Assembly: GCA_016713865.1 (NCBI GenBank)
Contig: JADJOG010000004.1
Location: forward strand, 184,279-248,278
From: Flavobacteriales bacterium
Lineage (GTDB): Bacteria > Bacteroidota > Bacteroidia > Flavobacteriales_F > PHOS-HE28
Length of the DNA stretch: 64,000 nt
Direction: 5' to 3'
In this document: one piece after another, positions 50,467-58,375 of the stretch
How positions within the stretch are numbered: position 1 is the first letter of the stretch
Layout: each line of letters starts with the position of its first letter
The notes under the pieces: generated by a model
Database searches by the model: none
What the model was told of the DNA's origin: nothing
Seen by the model: the letters and a program-made list of their open reading frames with translations, nothing else
Program-made: the position numbers and the translations under genes

Positions 50467-52771
50467 ATGCGCACCACAGTCCTGCTTCTGTTGCTTCTCG
50501 CCGCCAGTGTGATGCGCGCGCAGGCCCTGCTTCCCGATCTGCTCCAGCACGTGGACCCTATGATCGGCACGCAGCGCATGGGCCACGTGTATCCCGGCGC
50601 CACGGCCCCCTTCGGCATGGTGCAACTGAGCCCCGATACCGACACGATTCCTTACGCGGTTGATGGCAAGTACAATCCCAAGGTGTACAGCACCTGCTCC
50701 GGTTATCAGTACGACGACAGCACGATCGTCGGCTTCAGTCACACGCATTTCAGCGGAACAGGCCACAGTGATCTCGGCGACATCTTGCTGATGCCCACGC
50801 GAGGCCCTTTGCAATTGAATCCCGGTACAGCCGATGATCCGAAGAGCGGCTATCGATCGGTCTTCCATCATTCCAAGGAGAAGGCGGTGCCGGGCAAGTA
50901 CGAAGTGCTGCTTGGGGATCACGGCATCAAGGCGGAGCTCACGGCCACCACGCGTGTGGGCATGCACCGCTACACCTTCCCGCGCACCGACAGCGCGCAC
51001 GTGATCCTCGACCTCGTTCACGGCATTTACAACCACGCTGATAAGAACGTATGGACCTTCGTCCGCGTCGAGAACGATACGCTGGTGACGGGCTACCGGC
51101 AGACCAATGGTTGGGGCCGAACGCGCACGGTCTATTTCGCGATGGCGTTCAACCGGCCGATCGTGCAGTATGGGCAACAACCCGATGCGCGTCCTACGGA
51201 GTACCGTGGCTTCTGGCGGAAATTCGATCAGACGAAGAACTTCCCGGAGATGGCCGGCAAACAACTGCGTGCCTGGTTCGATTTCGACCTGAAGCCGGAT
51301 GCGCAACTCTTGGTGAAGGTGGCCTTGAGCAGCGTGAGCACATTCGGCGCTGTGAAGAACATGCAGGCCGAAGTGCGGCATTGGGACTTCGATGGTGTGG
51401 TGAAAGAGACGCAAGACGCTTGGCGGGCCGAGATCGCGCGCATCCGCATCGAGACGAAGCGGTCGGAGGTGCTGAAGAACTTCTACACGGCCATGTACCA
51501 CGCATGCCTTTCGCCCACGGTGTATCAGGATGTGGACGGGCGCTATCGCGGACTGGATCAGAATGAGCACTACAACAAGCCCAAGGTCCACACCAACTAT
51601 AGCACCTTTTCCTTGTGGGACACCTACCGTGCGCTGCATCCGCTCTTCAACATCATCCAGCGCGACCGCTCTTCGCACTTCATCAACTCCATGCTGGCGC
51701 ACTACGACCAGAGCGCGCACCAGATGCTGCCGATCTGGAGCCACCACGCCAACGAGAATTGGTGCATGATCGGCTACCATGCGGTGAGCGTGATCGCCGA
51801 TGCGCATGCGAAGGGGATCAGGGGTTTCGATGCGCAGCGTGCGTTGGATGCGTGCGTGGCAACGGCTCGCCATCGCAGCTTCGATGGGCTTGGGGACTAT
51901 ATGGATCTCGGCTATGTGCCTGAGGATAGGAGTGGGGCCAGTGTGTCGAAGACACTTGAATATGCTTATGATGATCGTTGCATCGCGCTTCTTGCGAAGG
52001 ACCTTGGGAACGCCTCGGTCGATGAAGAGTTTACCGCCCGGAGCTTGAACTATACGAATGTGTTCGACCCTCGAAGCGGTTTCATGCGCCCTATGCTCGT
52101 CGATCAGACATTTGTTAAGGACTTCGATCCGCTGGATACACATCAGAAGGGATTCATCGAGGGCAATGCATGGAACTACAGCCTCTATGTGCCGCACGAG
52201 CCTGCCGACCTTGCACGATTGATGGGCGGCAAGCAGCGTTTCCGCGAGCGCCTCGATTCGCTCTTCACCATGGAATTGCCGGACAAGTACTTCGAGCACA
52301 CCGAGGACATCACGCGCGATGGCATCATGGGCAACTACGTGCATGGCAACGAACCGAGCCATCACGTGCCCTACCTCTACAACTACAGTGATCGCCCTTG
52401 GATGACCGGCAAACGCGTGCGCGATGTGCTCGACATCATGTACAAGCCGAAGCCCGATGGCCTCAGCGGCAACGACGATTGCGGGCAGATGAGCGCGTGG
52501 TACATTTTCAGCGCCATGGGCTTCTATCCCATGAACCCCGGGAGTGATGGGTATGAGCTGGGCTCGCCCATTGTGGATCGCGCGGAGATCCCGCTGCCGA
52601 ATGGAAAGACCTTCACGGTGATCGCGAAAAGCCAGGGACCGAAGAATGTGTACGTGATGAGCGTGAAGCTCAATGGCGTTCTGCTCAACAACCGCATCCT
52701 GCGTCACGACGACATCATGAATGGCGGTACACTGGAGTTCAGCTTATCGGCGGAAGCCACCGAAGCCATGA
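50467..52771 (+). CDS. GH92 family alpha-mannosidase
   Basis: Secreted calcium-dependent exo-alpha-mannosidase, about 768 codons. Signal peptide LLLLLLAASVMRAQ; N-terminal beta-sandwich with HVDPMIGTQRMGHVYPGATA and SGYQYDDSTIVGFSHTHFSG; catalytic (alpha/alpha)6 domain with YHACLSPTVYQDVDGRYRG, STFSLWDTYRALHPLF, EGNAWNYSLYVPHE, GNEPSHHVPYLYNYS and GLSGNDDCGQMSAWYIFSAM (catalytic acid/base Glu and Asp region). The frame as given reads on into the next gene. If one G of GCGGAAG at 52750-52753 is surplus, the protein ends SAKPPKP with TGA at 52769-52771, overlapping the next ATG, which fits GH92 endings better. Confidence 0.93.
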
Positions 52772-53274
52772 GCGATTCTGCATTCACGCTGCGCGCGTTC
52801 ACCGACGATGACCTAGCCGCATTGGTGAAGCACGCCAACGATCCGAGCATTGCAGCCTTTCTCAGCGATGCCTTCCCGCACCCGTACACCGAGGAGCATG
52901 GTGTCGCATTCCTGAACGAAGCACAACAACGACTGCCGTTCCGTCGTGCCATCGAAATAGATGGAGAAGCATGCGGCGCCATCGGCCTTCATCCACGCCA
53001 GGACCTTTGGCGGCGCAACATGGAGATCGGCTTCTGGCTTGGGCGCAAGCATCGCGGCAAGGGCATCATGAGCGAAGCAATCAAGCAGATGGTCATACTC
53101 GGCTTCGCGGAGTTCCGCGAGATCACACGGATATTCGGCACCACCTTCGGGACGAATACCGCATCGCAGCGAACGCTGGAGAAAGCGGGCTTCAAGCTGG
53201 AAGCGAAGCTCGAAGGCACGTTGGTGAAGAACAGCAGGGTGGAGGATGAGTGGATCTATGCGGTGCGGCGGTGA
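52768..53274 (+). CDS. GNAT family N-acetyltransferase (RimJ/RimL type)
   Basis: A 168-residue acetyltransferase using acetyl-CoA. Motifs: FTLRAFTDDDLAALVKHAND at the N-terminus, GEACGAIGLHPRQDLWRR, the CoA-binding loop EIGFWLGRKHRGKGIMSEA (Q/RxxGxG/A type) and NTASQRTLEKAGFKLEAKL, typical of the RimJ/RimL group that modifies N-termini or small amines. In the sequence as given it is in frame with, and continuous with, the GH92 gene. A secreted enzyme fused to a cytoplasmic one is implausible, and an ATGA overlap is visible, so it is listed separately. Confidence 0.85.
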   Translation: MSDSAFTLRAFTDDDLAALVKHANDPSIAAFLSDAFPHPYTEEHGVAFLNEAQQRLPFRRAIEIDGEACGAIGLHPRQDLWRRNMEIGFWLGRKHRGKGIMSEAIKQMVILGFAEFREITRIFGTTFGTNTASQRTLEKAGFKLEAKLEGTLVKNSRVEDEWIYAVRR

Positions 53275-53354
53275 GAAGCCTGAAGTGTGGGAAGGGCCGA
53301 TTGTTCGAGCCATGCCAAGCAACGATAGGTGAGGCATTCAGCGTCTAGTCCGCC

Positions 53355-54593
53355 ATGAAGCATCGCAGCCCATTCGTCCTCCTTTTCTGCTCTCTCGCCT
53401 TTGTCGCCTCCGCCCAGCAAACCTCCGTGCTCTTCATCGGCAACAGCTACACCTATGTGAACGACTTGCCCAACACCCTGCGGCAATTGGCGCTTTCGCT
53501 GGGCGATACCATGACCGTGGCCAGCTCAGCACCTGGTGGCTACACCTTGTTCCAGCATTCCACCTATGCGCCCACGCTCACGGCGATCCAATCGCAGCCG
53601 TGGGATTATGTGGTGCTGCAGGAGCAGAGCCAATTGGGTGCGTTGCCGTTGGCGGCGACCACCACTGAACTCGGTGCCGCTGCTTTGGTGGAAGCGATTG
53701 AGGAGAATTGGGAATGCACCTATCCCGTGTTCTACATGACCTGGGGCCGCCAGAACGGCGATGCGCAGAACTGCGCCAACTTCCCCTTCATGTGTACTTA
53801 CAATGGCATGCAGCAGGGCTTGCGCAGCAACTACATCGCGCTGGCTGAACAGAGCGATGGCTACGCCGCTCCGGTGGGCGCCGCGTGGAAAGTGGTGCGC
53901 GACACGCAGCCGGGCATCAACCTCTACGATGCCGATGGAAGCCATCCTTCGCCAGCAGGCACCTACCTCGCGGCATGCGTGTTCTACTGCACGCTCTACC
54001 AAGAGAGCTGCGTGGGCGCCACCTTCAATGGGGCCATCGATGCGACCACGGCGGCACTGCTCCGCGGCATCGCGAGCGCCACGGTGCTTGATGAGCCGCT
54101 GACCTGGAACCTCGATGCGCCCAACGGGACCAGCGCCTTGCTCGACGGCGCGGAGGTTGGCCCAGACTGGATCACGCTCATCCACAACGGCCAAGGCACG
54201 CACTTATGGACCTGCACCAACGGGCAATCCTTCACCACGGGAACGGTCACCTTCACCTTCGAGACCTCCGACACCTATTACGTCACGCACACCTACAACG
54301 ACCCCTGCGGCAACAGCGACACCGTGATGCTCACGTTCAACATCGTTCTTGGCGTAGATGAACTTGAAGCAGCTAAGCAGTACAAGGTGTTCTCCGGAAC
54401 GCCCGGCTTCTTGGAGATCCGCGGAGCAAGGGGAGGGGAGATGCTCACGCTGCACGATGCGCAAGGTCGCGTGGTGCAGCAGGAGCGCTTGAGTGGCACA
54501 ACGCATCGCATTGCCTGCAGCGCGGGCCTGCACATGTGGCGCATCAGCGATGAGCGCGGGAATCTGCGCAGTGGCTCGGTGGTGGTGCGGTGA
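53355..54593 (+). CDS. SGNH/DUF4886-type hydrolase with T9SS sorting domain
   Basis: A 412-residue exported protein. Signal peptide LFCSLAFVASAQ; SGNH hydrolase core with block I FIGNSYTYVNDLP (nucleophile Ser), YVVLQEQSQLGALP, WGRQNGDAQNC and block V LYDADGSHPSPAGTYLAA (Asp-x-x-His pair). Next comes a PKD-like segment (WTCTNGQSFTTGTVTF) and a T9SS tail (KVFSGTPGFLEIRGARGGEM to LRSGSVVVR). SGNH enzymes are esterases or carbohydrate deacetylases; the substrate is unknown. Being next to a GH92 mannosidase, it may act on surface or dietary glycans, which is inference. Confidence 0.83.
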   Translation: MKHRSPFVLLFCSLAFVASAQQTSVLFIGNSYTYVNDLPNTLRQLALSLGDTMTVASSAPGGYTLFQHSTYAPTLTAIQSQPWDYVVLQEQSQLGALPLAATTTELGAAALVEAIEENWECTYPVFYMTWGRQNGDAQNCANFPFMCTYNGMQQGLRSNYIALAEQSDGYAAPVGAAWKVVRDTQPGINLYDADGSHPSPAGTYLAACVFYCTLYQESCVGATFNGAIDATTAALLRGIASATVLDEPLTWNLDAPNGTSALLDGAEVGPDWITLIHNGQGTHLWTCTNGQSFTTGTVTFTFETSDTYYVTHTYNDPCGNSDTVMLTFNIVLGVDELEAAKQYKVFSGTPGFLEIRGARGGEMLTLHDAQGRVVQQERLSGTTHRIACSAGLHMWRISDERGNLRSGSVVVR

Positions 54594-54823
54594 GCATCGT
54601 GTTGGATGCGATTGCATTTATGGGAGTCGCTGTTGTCACGGATGGCTCAACACGGCGTGGCATTCATCTGAGGCTTCAGCGGGTAACTGAACAGTGGTCT
54701 ACATTGGCAAGGTGTGGAAGGGGCTACTGGTTCGTTTCCACGATCTTGAGCTGGACCAGCCTTCTGCGCCACATTCCACCATATGTGCACAACCCATTTT
54801 CAACTCCTCCGTCTGCACCCCTG

Positions 54824-56138
54824 ATGATGAAGCTCTACGCCACACTCCTAACCACAGCGCTCTTGCCAATCAGCGTCATGGCGCAATTGATCAATGCCAA
54901 CTTCGAGCAGGGGCTCTTGGGTTGGATATCGCCATGCGCGGAGCAGGCCACCTTGAGCACCGATGCCCCGCCCAATGGTGGGCAATACAGCTTGCAGATA
55001 CGGGCGCGCACCGGTGGCGAAGGCTCGTGCATCGAACCCGATGGCGACCCCAGCTTCCTCACCAACTTCGCGTACCAGCTGCTGCCCATGGCCGTTGCTG
55101 GCGACCAGATCACCTTCACGGCCACCACCAAATTGCTGGTCGATGTGCCCGATGCATTCGGTCACGGCATCCGTTGCGATTTCCTCGCCGTGCTAGCCGA
55201 TGGTTCCATGACGCAGCTGACCAACATGATGACCAATTTGGGCATCCATACCACATGGCAGAGCTCGACCATACCGTACACCGTGCCTGTGCTGCCCGCT
55301 GGCGCCACCTTAGCTGTCGCTCTGAGCGGGTACTTCATGACCAATGGGCAGGGCTATGCCTTGTTCGACAACCTGGTGACCTCCATTACTGGCAGCGGTG
55401 CCGTGCTGAACGCCCAGGTGTGGCTTGAAGGACCGTACGCCGCGGCACAAGGACTCATGCGCGATGATCTGCGCGCTGCCGGATACATCCCCTCAACGGA
55501 TCCGTATCCGAACAACCCGATCGCTGGCAGCATCGCACCGGGGGCCTTGTCGGTTACCGGCCCCAATGCCATTGTGGATTGGCTGCGCATCGAGTTGCGG
55601 CACACCCTGTCAACCACGGGTTGGCAGATCCGGGTCAACGGGCTGCTGCAGCGCGATGGCGATATCGTGGCGCTCGATGGTGTTTCGCCCGTGAGCTTCC
55701 CGGTGAAGGCCGGCAACTACCAGCTGGTGGTGCGGCACCGCAATCACCTCACCATCATGACCGAGCAGGCCGTGTCCATTTCTTCCACCTCGCCGTTGGT
55801 CGATCTGCGTTCAACGAGCACCGCCTTGAACGTGCGCCCCGCGCCTTTCAACGACCTTCCCGCGAGAGTGGTGGGCAACCAGCAATTCATGTGGCAAGGG
55901 AATACCAATACGGACCTGGAGGTGGCTTATACCGGTGTTCTGAACGACCGCGATGGGATCCTGGGCGCTGTTGGCGGCTCGGTCCCCACCAACACGATTA
56001 CCGGCTACCACTTCACCGATGTGAACATGGATGGCGTGGTGAAGTACATCGGCCCCAACAACGATCGCGATCCGTTGCTGCGAGACCATTGGTGGCTCGG
56101 TGCCCACGGCGGTGCGACGGGCGCAGGTGCCGTATTAG
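54824..56138 (+). CDS. secreted protein with carbohydrate-binding-like and calcium-loop C-terminal domains, one frameshift
   Basis: About 438 codons. Signal peptide LLPISVMAQ; residues 20-190 form a CBM/MAM-like beta-sandwich (NANFEQGLLGWISPC, SIPYTV-like strands, GYALFDNLVTSITG); the later part has VWLEGPYAAAQGLMRDDLRA and two dockerin-like calcium loops (GNTNTDLEVAYTGVLNDRDG and DVNMDGVVKYIGPNNDRDP). Near 56085 one extra base shifts the frame; the proper end is TIGGSVPTAVRRAQVPY with TAG at 56136-56138. The longer open frame would add a tail of SQVTSHK units that is only the translation of the adjacent heptamer repeat. No T9SS tail is seen. Function unknown; probably adhesion or glycan binding. 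Confidence 0.72.
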
Positions 56139-56148
56139 AAGAGAGGGT

Positions 56149-56204
56149 CAAGTCACAAGTCACAAGTCACAAGACTCAAGTCACAAGTCACAAGGCCCAA
56201 TGAT
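56149..56204. repeat. CAAGTCA heptamer repeat, eight units
   Basis: CAAGTCA x3, CAAGACT, CAAGTCA x2, CAAGGCC, CAATGAT: a strict 7-base period starting 11 bases after a stop codon. The same CAAGTCA..CAAGGCC CAATG block recurs at 58304 in front of intact paaZ, so it belongs to the duplicated paaZ leader. Confidence 0.85.
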
Positions 56205-56214
56205 TCTGGTATGC

Positions 56215-56363
56215 TGAGCAACGAACATTCGACTCTTGCCCCTGTGCAGCTGCAGATCTTCACCGCCGGGCATAGAGTTGCCGGTTCGGGCAAGCAGGCG
56301 GACCTCGTTGATGCCTCCAAGGGCAAGCTTGTCGCCACCAGGCAGCGACTTGGATCGGATTAA
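56215..56363 (+). pseudogene. paaZ 5'-end remnant (distal copy)
   Basis: GAGCAACGAACATTCGACT (56216-56234) is identical to the leader 58350-58368 of intact paaZ. From 56244 the sequence translates as VQLQIFTAGHRVAGSGKQAD and LVDASKGKLVATRQ, clearly homologous to the PaaZ start MQLENYIAGSWIKGTGKQAE LLDASTGELIATT. It ends at TAA 56361. The match covers leader plus 35 codons, then stops. It is a diverged duplicate of the 5' end of paaZ lying 2.1 kb upstream of the real gene. Confidence 0.8.
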
Positions 56364-56400
56364 TTGCATCCTTTGAATTGAACGTTGATCGCATCTCAAG

Positions 56401-57009
56401 ATGTCTGTCACTACAGACCCGGAAAAGCACCGCGACATCCTGTTGTCTTTCCAGTCAGGCTTGGAGGCGGGTGTTGTGGATGCATCGCAGGTGGTGGCGT
56501 GGGTAGACATGGTCATAGCCAACGATCCTGAGATCCATCCCTTCTTCGCAGACCTGGCGCTTGCCGGTCACGATGTCAACCGGCTCCTTTCGGTCTTCGG
56601 AGAACATCTTGGTGCCCCACAGCAGCCTATCGGTTATCGGGTTTTGCTTGGGGCGCTCTATTGGCGCATTGAACGGAAGGAGATTGCTCCAGCGGATGTC
56701 CGTAGTGGGCTAGTTGGGTATCTCTATACCGTTGCACAGGTGGATGACGAGGAGCGCTACCGTTTGTTTGGATCCGAGGATGCTCTGAGCCTCGCCTTGG
56801 ACGGTATTCACGGTACGGTGGACGATGCCATGCACCAGTTGAAGGAAGACCTGAGCATCTACTCCGGCTTTCTTGTTGAGCACCCTGAATTGTGGTCGTC
56901 GGCGAGCGCATCCGTTGACGCGGTCCTGAGACAAGAACATGCTGCTCGTGAAGCGCGTGCGGCTCGATCCGCGAAGGTCCAGGTGAATCCACCAAGAAAG
57001 AAACCTTGA
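56401..57009 (+). CDS. hypothetical protein
   Basis: A 202-residue soluble, acidic, largely helical protein (SFQSGLEAGVVDASQVVAWV, LLGALYWRIERKEIAPADV, DDAMHQLKEDLSIYSGF) with a basic C-terminal tail (AREARAARSAKVQVNPPRKK). No signal peptide, membrane segment or catalytic motif is recognised. It lies alone between a paaZ remnant and a REP-type repeat. The helical bundle with VVAWVDMVIANDPEIHPFF loosely recalls small immunity or accessory proteins, but there is nothing to prove it. Confidence 0.6.
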   Translation: MSVTTDPEKHRDILLSFQSGLEAGVVDASQVVAWVDMVIANDPEIHPFFADLALAGHDVNRLLSVFGEHLGAPQQPIGYRVLLGALYWRIERKEIAPADVRSGLVGYLYTVAQVDDEERYRLFGSEDALSLALDGIHGTVDDAMHQLKEDLSIYSGFLVEHPELWSSASASVDAVLRQEHAAREARAARSAKVQVNPPRKKP

Positions 57010-57020
57010 TGGAAGTTCTA

Positions 57021-57080
57021 GCGTGAGCGATATGAGCAAGTAGCCCGCAAGCGAGCCACGGCTCAAGGCCGGGGTGACCA
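57021..57080 (+). repeat. REP family 1, copy 1
   Basis: Begins GCGTGAGCGATATGAGCAAG and TAGCCCG, then the hairpin-forming CGGCTCAAGGCCGGGGTGAC. It matches 57781-57875 and, inverted, 62102-62161. Copies 1 and 2 flank the toxin-antitoxin pair as direct repeats. Confidence 0.7.
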
Positions 57081-57088
57081 AGCGCGCA

Positions 57089-57376
57089 CTATTTGTTCCA
57101 AAAGCGCCCGAGGGGCTTCTGCTTCCCATGCCGCACACGGTACACCACCACATCGGCACCCTCCATGGCATACCACACCACATAGGGAAAGCGGGACAGG
57201 ACCGCCGCGCGATAGACTTTCTTGCGTACTGCGAAACCGGGCGGGTTCTCAACGATGAACTGAAGGCACTCGCTCAACTCCTCGCGGAACTGGGCACCGA
57301 GCCCAGGACGTTGAACCTCGTACCACAAGTGCGCCTGACGGATCTCCTCCAGCGCCTCCGGCTTGATGACGAGCAT
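57089..57376 (-). CDS. RelE/ParE-family toxin
   Basis: A 95-residue toxin: MLVIKPEALEEIRQAHLWYE, GLGAQFREELSECLQFI, then VYRAAVLSRFPYVVWYAM and the C-terminal VVVYRVRHGKQKPLGRF. Same subfamily as the toxin at 41939. It lies directly downstream of an antitoxin gene whose corrected stop is 5 bases before this ATG. The pair is bracketed by direct copies of a REP-like repeat and may have moved as a unit. Confidence 0.86.
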   Translation of the reverse strand: MLVIKPEALEEIRQAHLWYEVQRPGLGAQFREELSECLQFIVENPPGFAVRKKVYRAAVLSRFPYVVWYAMEGADVVVYRVRHGKQKPLGRFWNK

Positions 57377-57381
57377 GAGGC

Positions 57382-57749
57382 CTATCGCTCGATGTCCTCT
57401 TCAGGATCTCCTCCACCTGCTGCCAGGTGTAGGAGCGGCTTTCGCCGTTCAGGTGGCGCTCACGACGTTCATCGAGCACAGCGAGTTCATCGTCGGAGAG
57501 GTCCAGGTCGGCGGGCTCGTGACGCAAGGCGTGTTGTTGTAAACGGTCTTCTTCCAGGATGCGCTGCACCTCCTGCCAGGTGTAGGTGCGGTCCGTTCCT
57601 GTAGGTTCATGAACAACGCTGATGTGCTCGTTGGGAGCGCTATAGCCCCGAGGCGCGTCGAGCACGTGCTTGATCGCGAGCAAGCGGATCTCATCATCGA
57701 TCAGTGCGATACGTTCCAGCAGCTCCAGCTTCAGGGTCTTGAGGTCCAT
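57382..57749 (-). CDS. antitoxin with duplicated TYTWQ motif, one frameshift
   Basis: About 122 codons, longer than the related antitoxins at 41703 (79 residues) and 11690 (71). Start MDLKTLKLELLERIALIDDE, as in the others. It then holds two similar motifs: RTYTWQEVQRILEEDR near the middle and RSYTWQQVEEILK at the end, joined by the acidic DLDLSDDELAVLDERRERH linker. The second motif is the equivalent of the C-terminal segment of the shorter antitoxins, so this protein looks internally duplicated. A one-base loss near 57393 hides the end; corrected, it reads EEILKEDIER with TAG at 57384-57382. Confidence 0.8.
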
Positions 57750-57780
57750 GGATCAAAGCTACAGCCGGAACGAAATGCCC

Positions 57781-57875
57781 GCGTGAGCGATAGAAGCAAG
57801 TAGCCCGGACCGCGAGGCTCTGCGAGTGGGGAGGACTACTGCCCCGTCCGGGTCGGGCCCGGGATGACAGCCCGG
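57781..57875 (+). repeat. REP family 1, copy 2
   Basis: Starts GCGTGAGCGATAGAAGCAAG and TAGCCCGGACC, followed by the palindromic CGGGTCGGGCCCGGGATGAC. It matches copy 1 in the same orientation across the toxin-antitoxin pair. Confidence 0.7.
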
Positions 57876-57898
57876 GGTAAACTCCTAGCGCGACCCGC

Positions 57899-58003
57899 CT
57901 GCTCCCGAGCAACGCCGAAGGTGTAGATCGCAGGGCGCGAAGCGACCGAGAGGCTTTGCGAAGCGAAGGGATGAGGCGGGGCACGCCCAAAACCTCCACA
58001 AGA
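57899..58003 (+). repeat. REP family 2, copy 1
   Basis: Contains GAGAGGCTTTGCG and GGGGCACGCCCAAAACCTCC. An inverted partner at 60622-60690 reads GAGGCTTTGCGAGGGGGCAC and GCCCAAACCTTC on the minus strand. The two copies bracket the whole paaZ patchwork. The stretch 57750-58375 holds only this and the other repeats described; no gene is seen. Confidence 0.65.
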
Positions 58004-58150
58004 GAGTTTGCCACACCTAAGCCGCTAATGGACATCATGGACGCCGATGGACGCGATGTCCATTCGCGTCCATACATGTCCATAGGGTTTACTTTGCCCG
58101 CATGCAACGGACCAACTACGCCTGCGGAGAATGGGTCGCGGGGCCGACAA

Positions 58151-58239
58151 GAATGAAGAATGTAGAATGTAAAATGTTCAACCTCGAACGGATGCACGGC
58201 ATTCAGCTTTCTTCATTCTACATTCTACATTTTATATTC
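58151..58239. repeat. inverted pair of GAATGTA / TACATTC heptamer tracts
   Basis: 58151-58178 reads GAATGAA GAATGTA GAATGTA AAATGTT; 58212-58239 reads TTCATTC TACATTC TACATTT TATATTC, the reverse complement of the same 7-base unit. The two tracts can form a hairpin with a 33-base loop, just upstream of a paaZ-start remnant. Confidence 0.8.
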
Positions 58240-58244
58240 CGCTC

Positions 58245-58298
58245 ATGAGCACACAGCTTCAGAACCACATCGCTGGCCAATGGGGGCCGCTGCGCGGA
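58245..58298 (+). pseudogene. paaZ 5'-end remnant (adjacent copy)
   Basis: Reads MSTQLQNHIAGQWGPLRG, matching the aldehyde-dehydrogenase start of PaaZ (MQLENYIAGSW) in pattern but not in codons. The similarity ends at the heptamer repeat that leads into intact paaZ. Read together with the 3' remnant at 60499 it looks like the 5' end of an older paaZ that was replaced or interrupted. Confidence 0.65.
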
Positions 58299-58303
58299 AG
58301 TCT

Positions 58304-58338
58304 CAAGTCACAAGTCTCAAGGCCCAATGTTCAAGGTG
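58304..58338. repeat. CAAGTCA heptamer repeat before paaZ
   Basis: CAAGTCA CAAGTCT CAAGGCC CAATGTT CAAGGTG, the same 7-base unit as at 56149, 38 bases before the paaZ ATG and followed by the duplicated leader GAGCAACGAACATTCGACT. Confidence 0.8.
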
Positions 58339-58375
58339 GCCCAATTCTGAGCAACGAACATTCGACTTTCGCACC

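Noticed and set aside
56139..56203. C-terminal tail of SQVTSHK units on the protein at 54824
   Set aside because: It is only the translation of the CAAGTCA heptamer repeat after a one-base slip near 56085; the corrected frame ends at 56138 with a family-like C-terminus.
57694..58197. Minus-strand open frame in the repeat region
   Set aside because: It spans REP and heptamer repeats and shows no protein-like features.
56149..58338. Short spaced repeats as a possible CRISPR array
   Set aside because: The units are 7 bases, contiguous and degenerate, with no 25-40 base direct repeats, spacers or cas genes. No CRISPR was seen anywhere in the window.
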